The notes under the pieces were generated by a model that was not told where the DNA came from, made no database searches, and saw only the letters and a list, made by a program, of their open reading frames with translations. Shown one piece after another: positions 16,103-25,263 of a stretch of 64,000 bases of DNA. Every line of letters begins with the position of its first letter. Position 1 is the stretch's first letter. The stretch is from the NCBI RefSeq assembly GCF_002934665.1, contig NZ_NIRS01000008.1:62001-126000 (forward strand). The letters run 5' to 3'. The stretch comes from Pseudomonas laurylsulfatiphila (lineage in GTDB: Bacteria; Pseudomonadota; Gammaproteobacteria; Pseudomonadales; Pseudomonadaceae). The translations under genes were made by a program, and so were the position numbers.

Positions 16103-17170
16103 TCACTCGTGATACTGCGCCGACAATTCATGCACGGCCCGCAGGAACGCACCGGCGTGTTCCGGATCGACTTCCGGCGTAATGCCATGACCGAGGTTGA
16201 ACACGTGGCCGCTGCCTTTGCCGTAGCTGGCAAGAATGCGCCCGACTTCGGCGCGAATGGCTTCCGGTTTGGCGTAGAGCACGGTCGGGTCCATGTTGCC
16301 TTGTAGCGCGACCTTGTCGCCAACACGGGCACGGGCGTTGCCGATGTCGCAGGACCAGTCCAGGCCCAATGCATCGGCGCCAGCTTCGGCAATGCTTTCC
16401 AGCCACAAGCCGCCGTTCTTGGTGAACAGGATGACCGGCACCTTGCGGCCTTCGTGCTCGCGGATCAGGCCGCTGACGATTTTGCGCATGTAGGCCAGGG
16501 AGAACTCCTGATACGCCGCTGCCGACAGGTTACCGCCCCAGGTGTCGAAGATCTGCACCGCTTGCGCACCGGCCATGATCTGGCCGTTGAGGTAGCTGGT
16601 GACCGACTGCGCAAGCTTGTCCAGCAACAGGTGCATGGCTTGCGGGTTGTCGTAGAGCATGGCCTTGGTCTTGCGGAAGTCTTTCGACGAGCCGCCTTCG
16701 ACCATGTAGGTCGCCAGGGTCCATGGGCTGCCGGAGAAACCGATCAACGGTACACGCCCGTTCAGCTCACGACGGATGGTGCTGACCGCATCCATCACGT
16801 AGCCGAGGTCTTTCTGCGGGTCAGGAATCGGCAGGGCTTCGATGTCGGCCAGGGTGCTGATGACTTTCTTGAAGCGCGGGCCCTCACCGGTTTCGAAGTA
16901 CAGGCCCTGCCCCATGGCATCGGGGATGGTCAGGATGTCGGAAAAGAGGATCGCCGCATCCAGTTGTGGATAGCGGTCGAGCGGTTGCATCGTGACTTCG
17001 CAAGCGAACGCCGGGTTCATGCACAGGCTCATGAAGTCGCCGGCCTTGGCGCGGCTGGCGCGGTATTCAGGCAGGTAGCGACCGGCCTGACGCATCATCC
17101 ACACAGGGGTGACGTCTACGGGTTGCTTGAGCAGGGCGCGCAGGAAACGGTCGTTCTTCAGGGCAGTCAT
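16103..17170 (-). CDS. hemE: Uroporphyrinogen decarboxylase
   Basis: The 355-residue enzyme decarboxylates the four acetate side chains of uroporphyrinogen III to give coproporphyrinogen III in heme synthesis, without a cofactor, in the cytoplasm. The N terminus shows the family signature P-V-W-M-M-R-Q-A-G-R-Y-L-P-E-Y-R with the conserved Arg residues and, further on, G-F-S-G-S-P-W-T-L-A. The length is the usual one. It ends at a terminator shared with the convergent MFS gene and is separated from gltD upstream by a REPIN, so it is probably transcribed on its own. Confidence 0.97.
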   Translation of the reverse strand: MTALKNDRFLRALLKQPVDVTPVWMMRQAGRYLPEYRASRAKAGDFMSLCMNPAFACEVTMQPLDRYPQLDAAILFSDILTIPDAMGQGLYFETGEGPRFKKVISTLADIEALPIPDPQKDLGYVMDAVSTIRRELNGRVPLIGFSGSPWTLATYMVEGGSSKDFRKTKAMLYDNPQAMHLLLDKLAQSVTSYLNGQIMAGAQAVQIFDTWGGNLSAAAYQEFSLAYMRKIVSGLIREHEGRKVPVILFTKNGGLWLESIAEAGADALGLDWSCDIGNARARVGDKVALQGNMDPTVLYAKPEAIRAEVGRILASYGKGSGHVFNLGHGITPEVDPEHAGAFLRAVHELSAQYHE

Positions 17171-17301
17171 GTCGGCATCCGGAAAAAAAGTGAGGGCATT
17201 TTCTCAGAGCCGGACGCAAAAGGCACGGATGCAGGTCAGCCTTTTGTCTATAGGGTCAATTTGTCGCAATGAAACACGGTGTTTGCAACACCACAAAACG
17301 A

Positions 17302-17390
17302 CTGTAGGAGCTGGCTTGCCGGCGATGCGGGCACCGCGGTGCATCAGATACACCGCGGTGATGCCATCGCTGGCAAGCCAGCTCCTACAG
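17302..17390. repeat. REPIN (GGAGCTGGCTTGCCGGCGATG type) between gltD and hemE
   Basis: Inverted arms at about 17302-17325 and 17366-17390, with an additional inverted repeat (CACCGCGGTG) in the spacer. It lies 28 bp after the gltD stop, in the hemE upstream region. Confidence 0.9.
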
Positions 17391-17417
17391 GTATTGCATT
17401 GCAGTTTCGAACGGGGG

Positions 17418-18836
17418 TTAGACGCCCAGGTAATCCAGGATCCCTTCGGCGGCATTACGGCCTTCGAAGATCGCCGTCACCACCAGGTCCGAACCGCGCA
17501 CCATGTCGCCACCGGCGAAGATTTTCGGGTTGCTGGTCTGGTGCTTGTACTGACCTTGCTCCGGAGCCACAACGCGGCCCTGGCTGTCGGTCTGGATCTC
17601 GAACTGCTCGAACCACGGTGCCGGGCTAGGACGGAAACCGAACGCGATGACCACGGCGTCGGCCGGGATGATCTCTTCGGAACCCGGGATCGGCTCGGGG
17701 CTGCGACGGCCACGGGCGTCCGGCTCGCCGAGACGAGTCTCGACCACTTTCACCCCTTCGACCTTGTCTTCACCAACAATCGCAATCGGCTGGCGGTTGT
17801 AGAGGAATTTCACGCCTTCTTCCTTGGCGTTCTTCACCTCTTTGCGCGAGCCCGGCATGTTCGCTTCGTCACGACGATAGGCGCAGGTCACCGACTTGGC
17901 GCCCTGGCGGATCGACGTACGGTTGCAGTCCATCGCCGTGTCGCCACCACCCAGTACCACGACCTTCTTGCCTTTCATGTCGACGAAATCTTCCGGCGAC
18001 TTTTCAAAGCCCAGGTTGCGGTTGACGTTGGCGATCAGGAAGTCCAGTGCGTCGTACACGCCTGGCAGGTCTTCACCGGCAAAACCGCCCTTCATGTAGG
18101 TGTAGGTGCCCATGCCCATGAACACGGCATCGTATTCTTCGAGCAGTTGCTCCATGGTCACGTCCTTGCCCACCTCGGTGTTGAGGCGGAACTCGATGCC
18201 CATGCCGGTGAAGACTTCGCGGCGATTGCTCAGCACGGTCTTTTCCAGCTTGAACTCAGGGATGCCGAAGGTCAGCAGGCCACCGATTTCCGGGTTCTTG
18301 TCGAACACCACCGGGGTCACGCCGCCGCGCACCAGCACGTCGGCGCAACCCAGGCCCGCAGGCCCGGCACCGATGATCGCGACACGCTTGCCGGTCGGCT
18401 TGACCTTGGACATGTCCGGGCGCCAACCCATGGCGAACGCGGTGTCGGTGATGTACTTCTCCACCGAACCGATGGTCACCGCGCCGAAGCCGTCGTTGAG
18501 GGTGCAGGCACCCTCGCACAGGCGGTCTTGCGGGCACACCCGGCCGCAGACTTCCGGCAGGGTGTTGGTCTGGTGCGACAACTCGGCGGCCTGGAGGATG
18601 TTGCCCTCGGCCACCAGCTTCAGCCAGTTGGGAATGAAGTTGTGCACCGGGCACTTCCATTCGCAATACGGGTTACCGCAACCCAGGCAGCGGTGGGCCT
18701 GGTCGGCCGACTGCTGGGGTTTGAAGGGTTCGTAGATTTCCACGAACTCTTTCTTGCGTTGACGCAACAGTTTCTTCTTCGGATCCTTGCGCCCGACCTC
18801 GATGAACTGGAAGTCATTATTCAGACGTTCAGCCAT
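17418..18836 (-). CDS. gltD: Glutamate synthase (NADPH) small subunit
   Basis: The 472-residue beta subunit passes electrons from NADPH through FAD to the iron-sulfur centres of the large subunit, for conversion of glutamine plus 2-oxoglutarate into two glutamates. The N-terminal cysteine cluster (C-L-G-C-G-N-P-Y-C-E-W-K-C) binds [4Fe-4S] centres. The FAD and NADPH dinucleotide-binding motifs are G-A-G-P-A-G and a later G-G-G-D-T-A-M-D-C. It follows gltB with a 32-bp gap and is cotranscribed with it from the gltB promoter. Confidence 0.97.
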   Translation of the reverse strand: MAERLNNDFQFIEVGRKDPKKKLLRQRKKEFVEIYEPFKPQQSADQAHRCLGCGNPYCEWKCPVHNFIPNWLKLVAEGNILQAAELSHQTNTLPEVCGRVCPQDRLCEGACTLNDGFGAVTIGSVEKYITDTAFAMGWRPDMSKVKPTGKRVAIIGAGPAGLGCADVLVRGGVTPVVFDKNPEIGGLLTFGIPEFKLEKTVLSNRREVFTGMGIEFRLNTEVGKDVTMEQLLEEYDAVFMGMGTYTYMKGGFAGEDLPGVYDALDFLIANVNRNLGFEKSPEDFVDMKGKKVVVLGGGDTAMDCNRTSIRQGAKSVTCAYRRDEANMPGSRKEVKNAKEEGVKFLYNRQPIAIVGEDKVEGVKVVETRLGEPDARGRRSPEPIPGSEEIIPADAVVIAFGFRPSPAPWFEQFEIQTDSQGRVVAPEQGQYKHQTSNPKIFAGGDMVRGSDLVVTAIFEGRNAAEGILDYLGV

Positions 18837-18868
18837 TTTAAAACCTCATCAAACTCTTCAGGCGCATA

Positions 18869-21800
18869 TCACTGCGGGTTGGCACGGGTGCTGGAAAGCA
18901 ACGACTTCAGGTTGGCAGCCTTGGGCTTGACCAGCCAGAAACGGCGCACGTAATCATCGAGGTTCTCGGCGAGTTCACGACCCCACTCGCTGTCGGTTTC
19001 CTCGACGTACTCGTTCAGCACGCGTTGCAGGTGGCTACGGTAGGCTTCCATCGCCTCGCCGCTGATCCGCTGGATTTCCACCAGTTCGTGGTTGACCCGG
19101 TCAACGAAGGTGTTGTCCTGGTCGAGCACATAGGCGAAACCGCCGGTCATGCCAGAGCCGAAGTTGTAACCGGTCTTGCCCAATACGCAGACGAAACCAC
19201 CGGTCATGTACTCGCAGCAGTGATCGCCAGTGCCTTCCACCACGGTGTGGGCACCAGAGTTACGTACGGCGAAACGCTCGCCCGCGGTGCCGGCGGCGAA
19301 CAGCTTGCCGCCCGTGGCGCCGTACAGGCAGGTGTTGCCGATGATGGCACTGTCCTGGGTGCGGTAGACACTGCCCTTCGGCGGAACGATCACCAGCTTG
19401 CCGCCGGTCATGCCCTTGCCGACGTAGTCGTTGGCGTCGCCTTCCAGGTACATGTTCAGGCCGCCGGCGTTCCACACGCCGAAGCTCTGGCCCGCAGTGC
19501 CTTTGAAGCGGAAGGTGATCGGCGCGCTGGCCATGCCCTGGTTGCCGTGCTTGCGCGCGATTTCGCCGGAGATCCGTGCACCGATGGAACGGTCGCAGTT
19601 GCAGATATCCAGGGCGAATTCAGCGCCGCTCAGGTCGTTGATCGCCGAGGTGGCCATGTCGACCATTTTCTCGGCCAGCTGGCCCTTGTCGAACGGCGGG
19701 TTGCGGTCTACGCCACAGAATTGCGGTTTGTCCGCCGGCACGTGGTCGCTGCCCAGCAACGGGGTCAGGTCCAGGTGATGCTGCTTGGCGGTCTGACCTT
19801 CGAGGACTTCCAGCAGATCGGTACGGCCGATCAGCTCCTCGAGGGAACGCACGCCCAGCTTGGCCAGCCACTCACGGGTTTCTTCGGCGACGTAGGTGAA
19901 GAAGTTCACCACCATGTCGACGGTACCGATGTAGTGGTCCTTGCGCAGCTTCTCGTTCTGAGTCGCGACGCCGGTGGCGCAGTTGTTCAGGTGGCAGATG
20001 CGCAGGTATTTGCAACCCAGGGCGATCATCGGCGCGGTGCCGAAGCCGAAGCTTTCAGCGCCGAGGATGGCCGCCTTGATCACGTCGAGGCCGGTTTTCA
20101 GGCCGCCGTCGGTCTGTACCCGGACTTTGCCGCGCAAGTCGTTGCCACGCAGGGTCTGGTGGGTTTCGGCCAGGCCGAGTTCCCACGGAGCGCCCGCGTA
20201 TTTGATCGAGGTCAGCGGCGATGCACCGGTGCCACCGTCGTAGCCGGAGATGGTGATCAGGTCCGCGTAGGCCTTGGCCACACCGGCGGCGATGGTGCCG
20301 ACGCCCGCTTCCGCTACCAGCTTCACTGAAACCAGCGCTTTCGGGTTGACTTGTTTCAGGTCGAAAATCAGCTGCGACAAGTCTTCGATCGAATAGATGT
20401 CGTGGTGCGGCGGTGGCGAAATCAGGGTCACGCCTGGCACTGCGTAACGCAGCTTGGCGATCAGACCGTTCACTTTACCGCCCGGCAGTTGACCACCCTC
20501 GCCCGGCTTGGCGCCCTGGGCGACCTTGATCTGCAGCACTTCAGCGTTGACCAGGTATTCCGGGGTCACACCGAAGCGGCCAGTCGCAACCTGCTTGATT
20601 TTCGAGCTTTTGATGGTGCCGTAGCGCGCCGGGTCTTCGCCGCCTTCGCCGGAGTTGGAACGCGCACCGAGGCGGTTCATGGCTTCGGCCAGGGCTTCGT
20701 GAGCTTCCGGCGACAGGGCGCCCAGGGAGATACCGGCGGAGTCGAAGCGCTTGAGCACCGATTCCAGCGGTTCGATCTCGCTGATATCCAATGGCGTGTC
20801 GAGGGTTTTGACTTTCAGCAGGTCGCGGATCATCGATACCGGGCGGTTGTCCACCAGCGACGTGTATTCCTTGAACTTGCTGTAGTCGCCCTGCTGCACA
20901 GCGGCCTGCAGGGTGTTGACCACGTCCGGGTTGTACGCGTGATATTCGCCACCGTGGACGAACTTCAGCAGACCGCCTTGCTGGATCGGCTTGCGCGGAC
21001 TCCAGGCTTCGGTGGCCAGGGCTTTCTGCTCGGCTTCGATGTCGACGAAACGCGCACCCTTGATGCGGCTTGGCACGCCACGGAAGCTCAGGTTGCAGAC
21101 TTCCTCGGACAGGCCGATGGCCTCGAACAACTGCGCACCACGGTACGAAGTGATGGTCGAGATACCCATCTTCGACAGGATCTTGAGCAGGCCCTTGGTG
21201 ATGCCTTTACGGTAGTTCTTGAACACCTCGTAGAGGTCGCCCAGCACTTCACCGGTACGGATCAGGTCGCCCAGCACTTCATAAGCCAGGAACGGATAAA
21301 CGGCAGAGGCGCCGAAACCGATCAACACGGCGAAGTGATGCGGATCGCGAGCGGTCGCGGTTTCCACCAGGATGTTGGAGTCGCAACGCAGGCCTTTTTC
21401 GGTCAGGCGGTGGTGCACCGCGCCGGTGGCCAGGGACGCATGGATCGGCAGTTTGCCCGGGGCAATGTGACGGTCACTCAGTACGACCTGGGTACGACCG
21501 GCGCGCACGGCTTCTTCAGCCTGATCGGCGACGTTGCGGATGGCCGCTTCGAGGCCGACGCTTTCGTCGTAGTTCAGGTCGATGATCGCGCGCTCGAAGC
21601 CCGGACGATCGAGGTTCATCAGCGAGCGCCACTTGGCCGGGGAAATGACCGGCGAGCTGAGGATCACGCGCGAGGCGTGTTCCGGCGACTCCTGGAAAAT
21701 GTTGCGCTCGGCGCCGAGGCAGATCTCCAGCGACATGACGATGGCTTCACGCAGCGGGTCGATCGGCGGGTTGGTCACCTGGGCGAACTGCTGGCGGAAA

Positions 21801-23314
21801 TAGTCGTACGGCGTGCGCACGCGCTGGGACAGCACGGCCATCGGCGTATCGTCGCCCATCGAGCCCACGGCTTCGTAGCCCTGTTCGCCGAGCGGACGCA
21901 GCACCTGGTCGCGCTCTTCGAACGTGACTTGGTACATCTTCATGTATTGCTTGAGCTGATCGACGTCGTAGAACGCCGAACCGTGGTCGTTGTCTTCCAT
22001 GGTCGCCTGGATGCGCAGGGCATTCTTGCGCAGCCATTGCTTGTACGGATGACGGGACTTCAGGCGGTTGTCGATCGCATCGGTGTCGAGGATCTGACCG
22101 GTCTCGGTGTCCACGGCAAAGATCTGGCCCGGGCCTACGCGGCCCTTGGCGATCACATCTTCAGGCTGGTAGTTCCAGACACCGATTTCCGAGGCCAGGG
22201 TGATGAAACCGTTCTTGGTGGTGACCCAACGCGCCGGACGCAGACCGTTACGGTCGAGCAGGCACACCGCGTAGCGACCGTCGGTCATTACCACGCCGGC
22301 CGGGCCGTCCCACGGCTCCATGTGCATCGAGTTGTATTCGTAGAACGCACGCAGGTCCGGGTCCATGGTCTCGACGTTCTGCCACGCTGGCGGAATGATC
22401 ATCCGCACGCCACGGAACAGATCGATGCCGCCGGTGACCATCAGCTCCAGCATGTTGTCCATGCTCGAGGAGTCGGAACCCACGCGGTTGACCAGCGGGC
22501 CGAGTTCTTCCAGGTCCATCAAGTCGTTGGTGAACTTGGTGCGACGGGCCACGGCCCAGTTGCGGTTGCCGGTGATGGTGTTGATTTCGCCGTTGTGCGC
22601 CAGGAAGCGGAACGGTTGAGCCAGCGGCCATTTCGGCAGGGTGTTGGTGGAGAAGCGCTGGTGGAACACGCAAATCGAAGTTTGCAGGCGCTCATCGCTC
22701 AGGTCCGGATAGAAGGCGGTCAAGTCCGCCGGCATCATCAGGCCTTTGTAAATGATGGTCTTGTGCGAAAAGCTGCAGACGTAGTGGTCGGTGTCGGCGG
22801 CGTTGGCCACGGACGAGCGACGACGGGAGGTGAACAGCTTGACGGCCATGTCCTGGTCGCTCAGGCCTTCACCACCGATGAACACTTGCTCGATCTGCGG
22901 CAGGCGCTCAAGGGCCAGGCGGCCGAGGACGCTGGTGTCGATCGGCACTTTGCGCCAGCCGACCAGTTGCAGGCCAGCGGCCAGGATCTCGCGGTTCATG
23001 TTCTCGCGAGCGGCTTCGGCTTTGACCGGGTCCTGGTTGAAGAAGACCATGCCCACCGCATATTGCTTGGGCATTTCGACGCCGAAGGTTTCCTGGGCGA
23101 TGGCTCGCAGGAACACGTCCGGTTTTTGAATCAGCAGACCGCAACCGTCACCGGTCTTGCCGTCGGCATTAATCCCACCGCGGTGGGTCATGCAGGTCAG
23201 GGCCTCGATGGCCGTTTGCAAAAGGGTATGACTGGGCTCGCCCTGCATATGGGCTATCAGGCCGAAACCACAGTTATCCTTGAATTCATCTGGTTGGTAC
23301 AGACCTGCTTTCAT
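18869..23314 (-). CDS. gltB: Glutamate synthase (NADPH) large subunit
   Basis: The 1481-residue alpha subunit carries an N-terminal Ntn-type glutaminase domain, a central domain, the FMN-binding synthase domain with a [3Fe-4S] cluster (C-H-L-N-N-C-A-T-G region), and a C-terminal beta-helix rich in glycine repeats. The first 14 residues form a short propeptide and Cys15 in N-C-G-F-G-L becomes the N-terminal nucleophile. The ATG at 23314 was chosen; a GTG two codons earlier is in frame but is not needed. A probable sigma70 promoter lies about 110 bp upstream. With gltD it assimilates ammonia-derived nitrogen into glutamate. Confidence 0.97.
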   Translation of the reverse strand: MKAGLYQPDEFKDNCGFGLIAHMQGEPSHTLLQTAIEALTCMTHRGGINADGKTGDGCGLLIQKPDVFLRAIAQETFGVEMPKQYAVGMVFFNQDPVKAEAARENMNREILAAGLQLVGWRKVPIDTSVLGRLALERLPQIEQVFIGGEGLSDQDMAVKLFTSRRRSSVANAADTDHYVCSFSHKTIIYKGLMMPADLTAFYPDLSDERLQTSICVFHQRFSTNTLPKWPLAQPFRFLAHNGEINTITGNRNWAVARRTKFTNDLMDLEELGPLVNRVGSDSSSMDNMLELMVTGGIDLFRGVRMIIPPAWQNVETMDPDLRAFYEYNSMHMEPWDGPAGVVMTDGRYAVCLLDRNGLRPARWVTTKNGFITLASEIGVWNYQPEDVIAKGRVGPGQIFAVDTETGQILDTDAIDNRLKSRHPYKQWLRKNALRIQATMEDNDHGSAFYDVDQLKQYMKMYQVTFEERDQVLRPLGEQGYEAVGSMGDDTPMAVLSQRVRTPYDYFRQQFAQVTNPPIDPLREAIVMSLEICLGAERNIFQESPEHASRVILSSPVISPAKWRSLMNLDRPGFERAIIDLNYDESVGLEAAIRNVADQAEEAVRAGRTQVVLSDRHIAPGKLPIHASLATGAVHHRLTEKGLRCDSNILVETATARDPHHFAVLIGFGASAVYPFLAYEVLGDLIRTGEVLGDLYEVFKNYRKGITKGLLKILSKMGISTITSYRGAQLFEAIGLSEEVCNLSFRGVPSRIKGARFVDIEAEQKALATEAWSPRKPIQQGGLLKFVHGGEYHAYNPDVVNTLQAAVQQGDYSKFKEYTSLVDNRPVSMIRDLLKVKTLDTPLDISEIEPLESVLKRFDSAGISLGALSPEAHEALAEAMNRLGARSNSGEGGEDPARYGTIKSSKIKQVATGRFGVTPEYLVNAEVLQIKVAQGAKPGEGGQLPGGKVNGLIAKLRYAVPGVTLISPPPHHDIYSIEDLSQLIFDLKQVNPKALVSVKLVAEAGVGTIAAGVAKAYADLITISGYDGGTGASPLTSIKYAGAPWELGLAETHQTLRGNDLRGKVRVQTDGGLKTGLDVIKAAILGAESFGFGTAPMIALGCKYLRICHLNNCATGVATQNEKLRKDHYIGTVDMVVNFFTYVAEETREWLAKLGVRSLEELIGRTDLLEVLEGQTAKQHHLDLTPLLGSDHVPADKPQFCGVDRNPPFDKGQLAEKMVDMATSAINDLSGAEFALDICNCDRSIGARISGEIARKHGNQGMASAPITFRFKGTAGQSFGVWNAGGLNMYLEGDANDYVGKGMTGGKLVIVPPKGSVYRTQDSAIIGNTCLYGATGGKLFAAGTAGERFAVRNSGAHTVVEGTGDHCCEYMTGGFVCVLGKTGYNFGSGMTGGFAYVLDQDNTFVDRVNHELVEIQRISGEAMEAYRSHLQRVLNEYVEETDSEWGRELAENLDDYVRRFWLVKPKAANLKSLLSSTRANPQ

Positions 23315-23423
23315 AGACACTTTCTCACCAGGCTGCCTCTGTACGAGGCAAATTTCTTTTCAATTCAACCACTTGCCATCCGCGCCGAACGTACGCCAGC
23401 TTTGCGGGGACAAAAGGGAGGTC

Positions 23424-23452
23424 ATTGTACACACCGACACTTGGCCTCACAA
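23424..23452 (-). promoter_or_regulatory. Probable sigma70 promoter of gltBD
   Basis: On the minus strand TTGTGA (23452-23447) and TACAAT (23429-23424) are 17 bases apart, which gives a 5' UTR of about 100 bases. Just upstream of the -35 box are two direct copies of T-G-C-G-A-C-A-T (23466-23473 and 23479-23486 on +, period 13), a candidate regulator site. The whole gap 23315-23663 holds no gene; on its far side is an 8-bp hairpin (23637-23657) without a T-run. Confidence 0.6.
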
Positions 23453-23663
23453 ATTTGACGACGAAATGTCGCAAATCTATGTCGCATTTGTGAAAGGTTT
23501 AAAGCGATCTGCTGTGCTAGTCAAAACTTTTTTAATTTTGACCGCAACGACTCAAAGACTACTGTGACGCAGACACCACAAGGCACGCAGCCCGGAAGGC
23601 GGCGCGCACTTGTAGAAATTTTGAGGTGCTTGGAGAGGCGGCCTGGGTAAGGCCGCCGAATCT

Positions 23664-25253
23664 TCAGCGAGTTGTTGCCAGTTCCTGTTGGACGCTGGCG
23701 ACAGTGCGAGGCCAAGGTTTACCAGCCTGAACCTTCGCTGGCAAGGCCTTGATGGCGGAAACGGCTGCATCACGATTGGCGAAGTTGCCGTAGGTGATCA
23801 CGTAGAGCGGCTTGCCATTGAGGACTTTCTTGAAATAGCGGTACTCGCCGCCCTGCTCCTTGACGAAGCTTTGTGCGGCAGTTTCGGAGCTGGTGCCGAG
23901 AATCTGCACCACGTAGTTGCCAGGTGCCTGACCGGCGTACCAGGTGCCGCCAGCCGCCTTGGCCGCCGGAGCCGGTTTCTCGGCAGGCTTGGCCGCCGCA
24001 GCAACGGCTGGCTTGGCTGGCGCTGGAGCAGGCTTGGCCACTGGAGCAGGCGCTGGCTTGGCGGTGGCGACCTGAGTCGGCGCAGGTGCAGGCTTGGCCG
24101 CTGGTGTCGGCGCAGGACCGGCAGGAACGCCCACAGGCGGCGCAGTAGTGGTCACCGTCGGTGGTGTGGCGCTGGAGCCTTCAACCGGCACGCCGTCGTC
24201 GCCTTCGGTGATGCCGCCTGCGGCTTCAGCCAGCGGGGCGCGCATGACCGGTTGCGAGTTACCGACCAACGGCAATGGCATCGGCTGCGTGTTGCCGGCG
24301 AATTCGACGGCCGGAGCACCGCCATTCGCGGTTGGCTGGCCCTGGCCAAGCGGCAGTTGCGCCTGTTCATTGGCCGGCGCACCGGTGGTCGGTGCCTTGT
24401 TGCGACCCGGCATCATCCAGGCGGCAGCTACCGCAACCACGACAACGGCGGAAATCGCCAATACGTGTTTCTTCGGCATATTGAACCCCATTTTTGGACG
24501 CTTGACCGCAGAGCGGCTGGCGATCATGGCTTCGATCATTGCATCGCGGGCGACCTGATTGATGCTGCCAGGCCAACCTTCGGAGCTTTCGTGAATATCA
24601 GAGATCTGATTCGCGGTGAAAAGTTCGATGCCACGGCCAGCCCCCTCGAGTCGCTGCTCAAGATACTCGCGGGTTTCGTCCTCGGTATAGGGCTGCAGTT
24701 CGATGACGTGGAAACGCTCTTCCTCGAGATGCAAAGCCTCAAGCTGAGCGATCAGCGAGGTCTCACCGAACAGGAACACATGCGGGCGACCTTCAGGCGC
24801 GCCGGCCGCCAGGACCATCAGAACCTCAAGGGCGGACTCGTCGAGCTGTTCGGCGTCATCGACCAGCAAATAGACTTCCTGCCCGGTGAGCGCAAGCTGC
24901 ACCACCTGGGCCAGGATAGCGTCGGCATCAGCCTGGGCGACATTCAGCGCCTGGGCCACCTGACGCAGCACCCCGGCCGCATCGCCGGCGCCACGGGCGG
25001 ACACCACCACACTTTGTACCGACTGCTTGTTGGTGCTGGCGACCAGAGCCTGACGCAACAGGGTCTTGCCACTGCCCTCGGGGCCAGTGACCACCAGCAA
25101 CAGCTGACTGTAGCGGGCCAGGTGATGCAACTGTCCCAGCACGGGTTTGCGCTGGGCCGGGAAAAATTTGAAGCCAGGCACCCGTGGAGCAAAAGGGTCA
25201 TGACTCAACTGGTAATGGCCGAGGAAAGCCTCGTCGGCATGCAAACTAGTCAT
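23664..25253 (-). CDS. AAA ATPase with C-terminal SPOR domain (DamX-like)
   Basis: The 529-residue protein has an ExeA/GspA-like AAA domain (Walker A G-P-E-G-S-G-K-T at about residues 57-64; Walker B L-L-V-D-D-A-E-Q), one membrane helix near residues 260-280 (V-L-A-I-S-A-V-V-V-V-A), a long Pro/Ala-rich linker, and a C-terminal SPOR domain (about 445-520) with Y-V-V-Q-I-L-G. SPOR domains bind denuded septal peptidoglycan. The order aroK-aroB-damX is typical of gammaproteobacteria, and E. coli DamX is a division-site protein. It begins 10 bp after the aroB stop, in one operon. Confidence 0.85.
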   Translation of the reverse strand: MTSLHADEAFLGHYQLSHDPFAPRVPGFKFFPAQRKPVLGQLHHLARYSQLLLVVTGPEGSGKTLLRQALVASTNKQSVQSVVVSARGAGDAAGVLRQVAQALNVAQADADAILAQVVQLALTGQEVYLLVDDAEQLDESALEVLMVLAAGAPEGRPHVFLFGETSLIAQLEALHLEEERFHVIELQPYTEDETREYLEQRLEGAGRGIELFTANQISDIHESSEGWPGSINQVARDAMIEAMIASRSAVKRPKMGFNMPKKHVLAISAVVVVAVAAAWMMPGRNKAPTTGAPANEQAQLPLGQGQPTANGGAPAVEFAGNTQPMPLPLVGNSQPVMRAPLAEAAGGITEGDDGVPVEGSSATPPTVTTTAPPVGVPAGPAPTPAAKPAPAPTQVATAKPAPAPVAKPAPAPAKPAVAAAAKPAEKPAPAAKAAGGTWYAGQAPGNYVVQILGTSSETAAQSFVKEQGGEYRYFKKVLNGKPLYVITYGNFANRDAAVSAIKALPAKVQAGKPWPRTVASVQQELATTR

Positions 25254-25263
25254 CGCGTTCTTA

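Noticed and set aside
17278..17292. Palindrome GGTGTT-TGC-AACACC upstream of hemE
   Set aside because: Six-bp arms next to a REPIN are too short to support a specific operator without comparison to other genomes.
20351..23458. Long open frame (about 1000 codons) on the + strand opposite gltB
   Set aside because: It is the antisense shadow of gltB in high-GC codon usage; it shows no recognisable domain and gltB itself is fully supported.
23637..23657. Eight-bp hairpin after the DamX-like gene as a terminator
   Set aside because: No T-run follows on the minus strand, so it does not meet the form of a rho-independent terminator.
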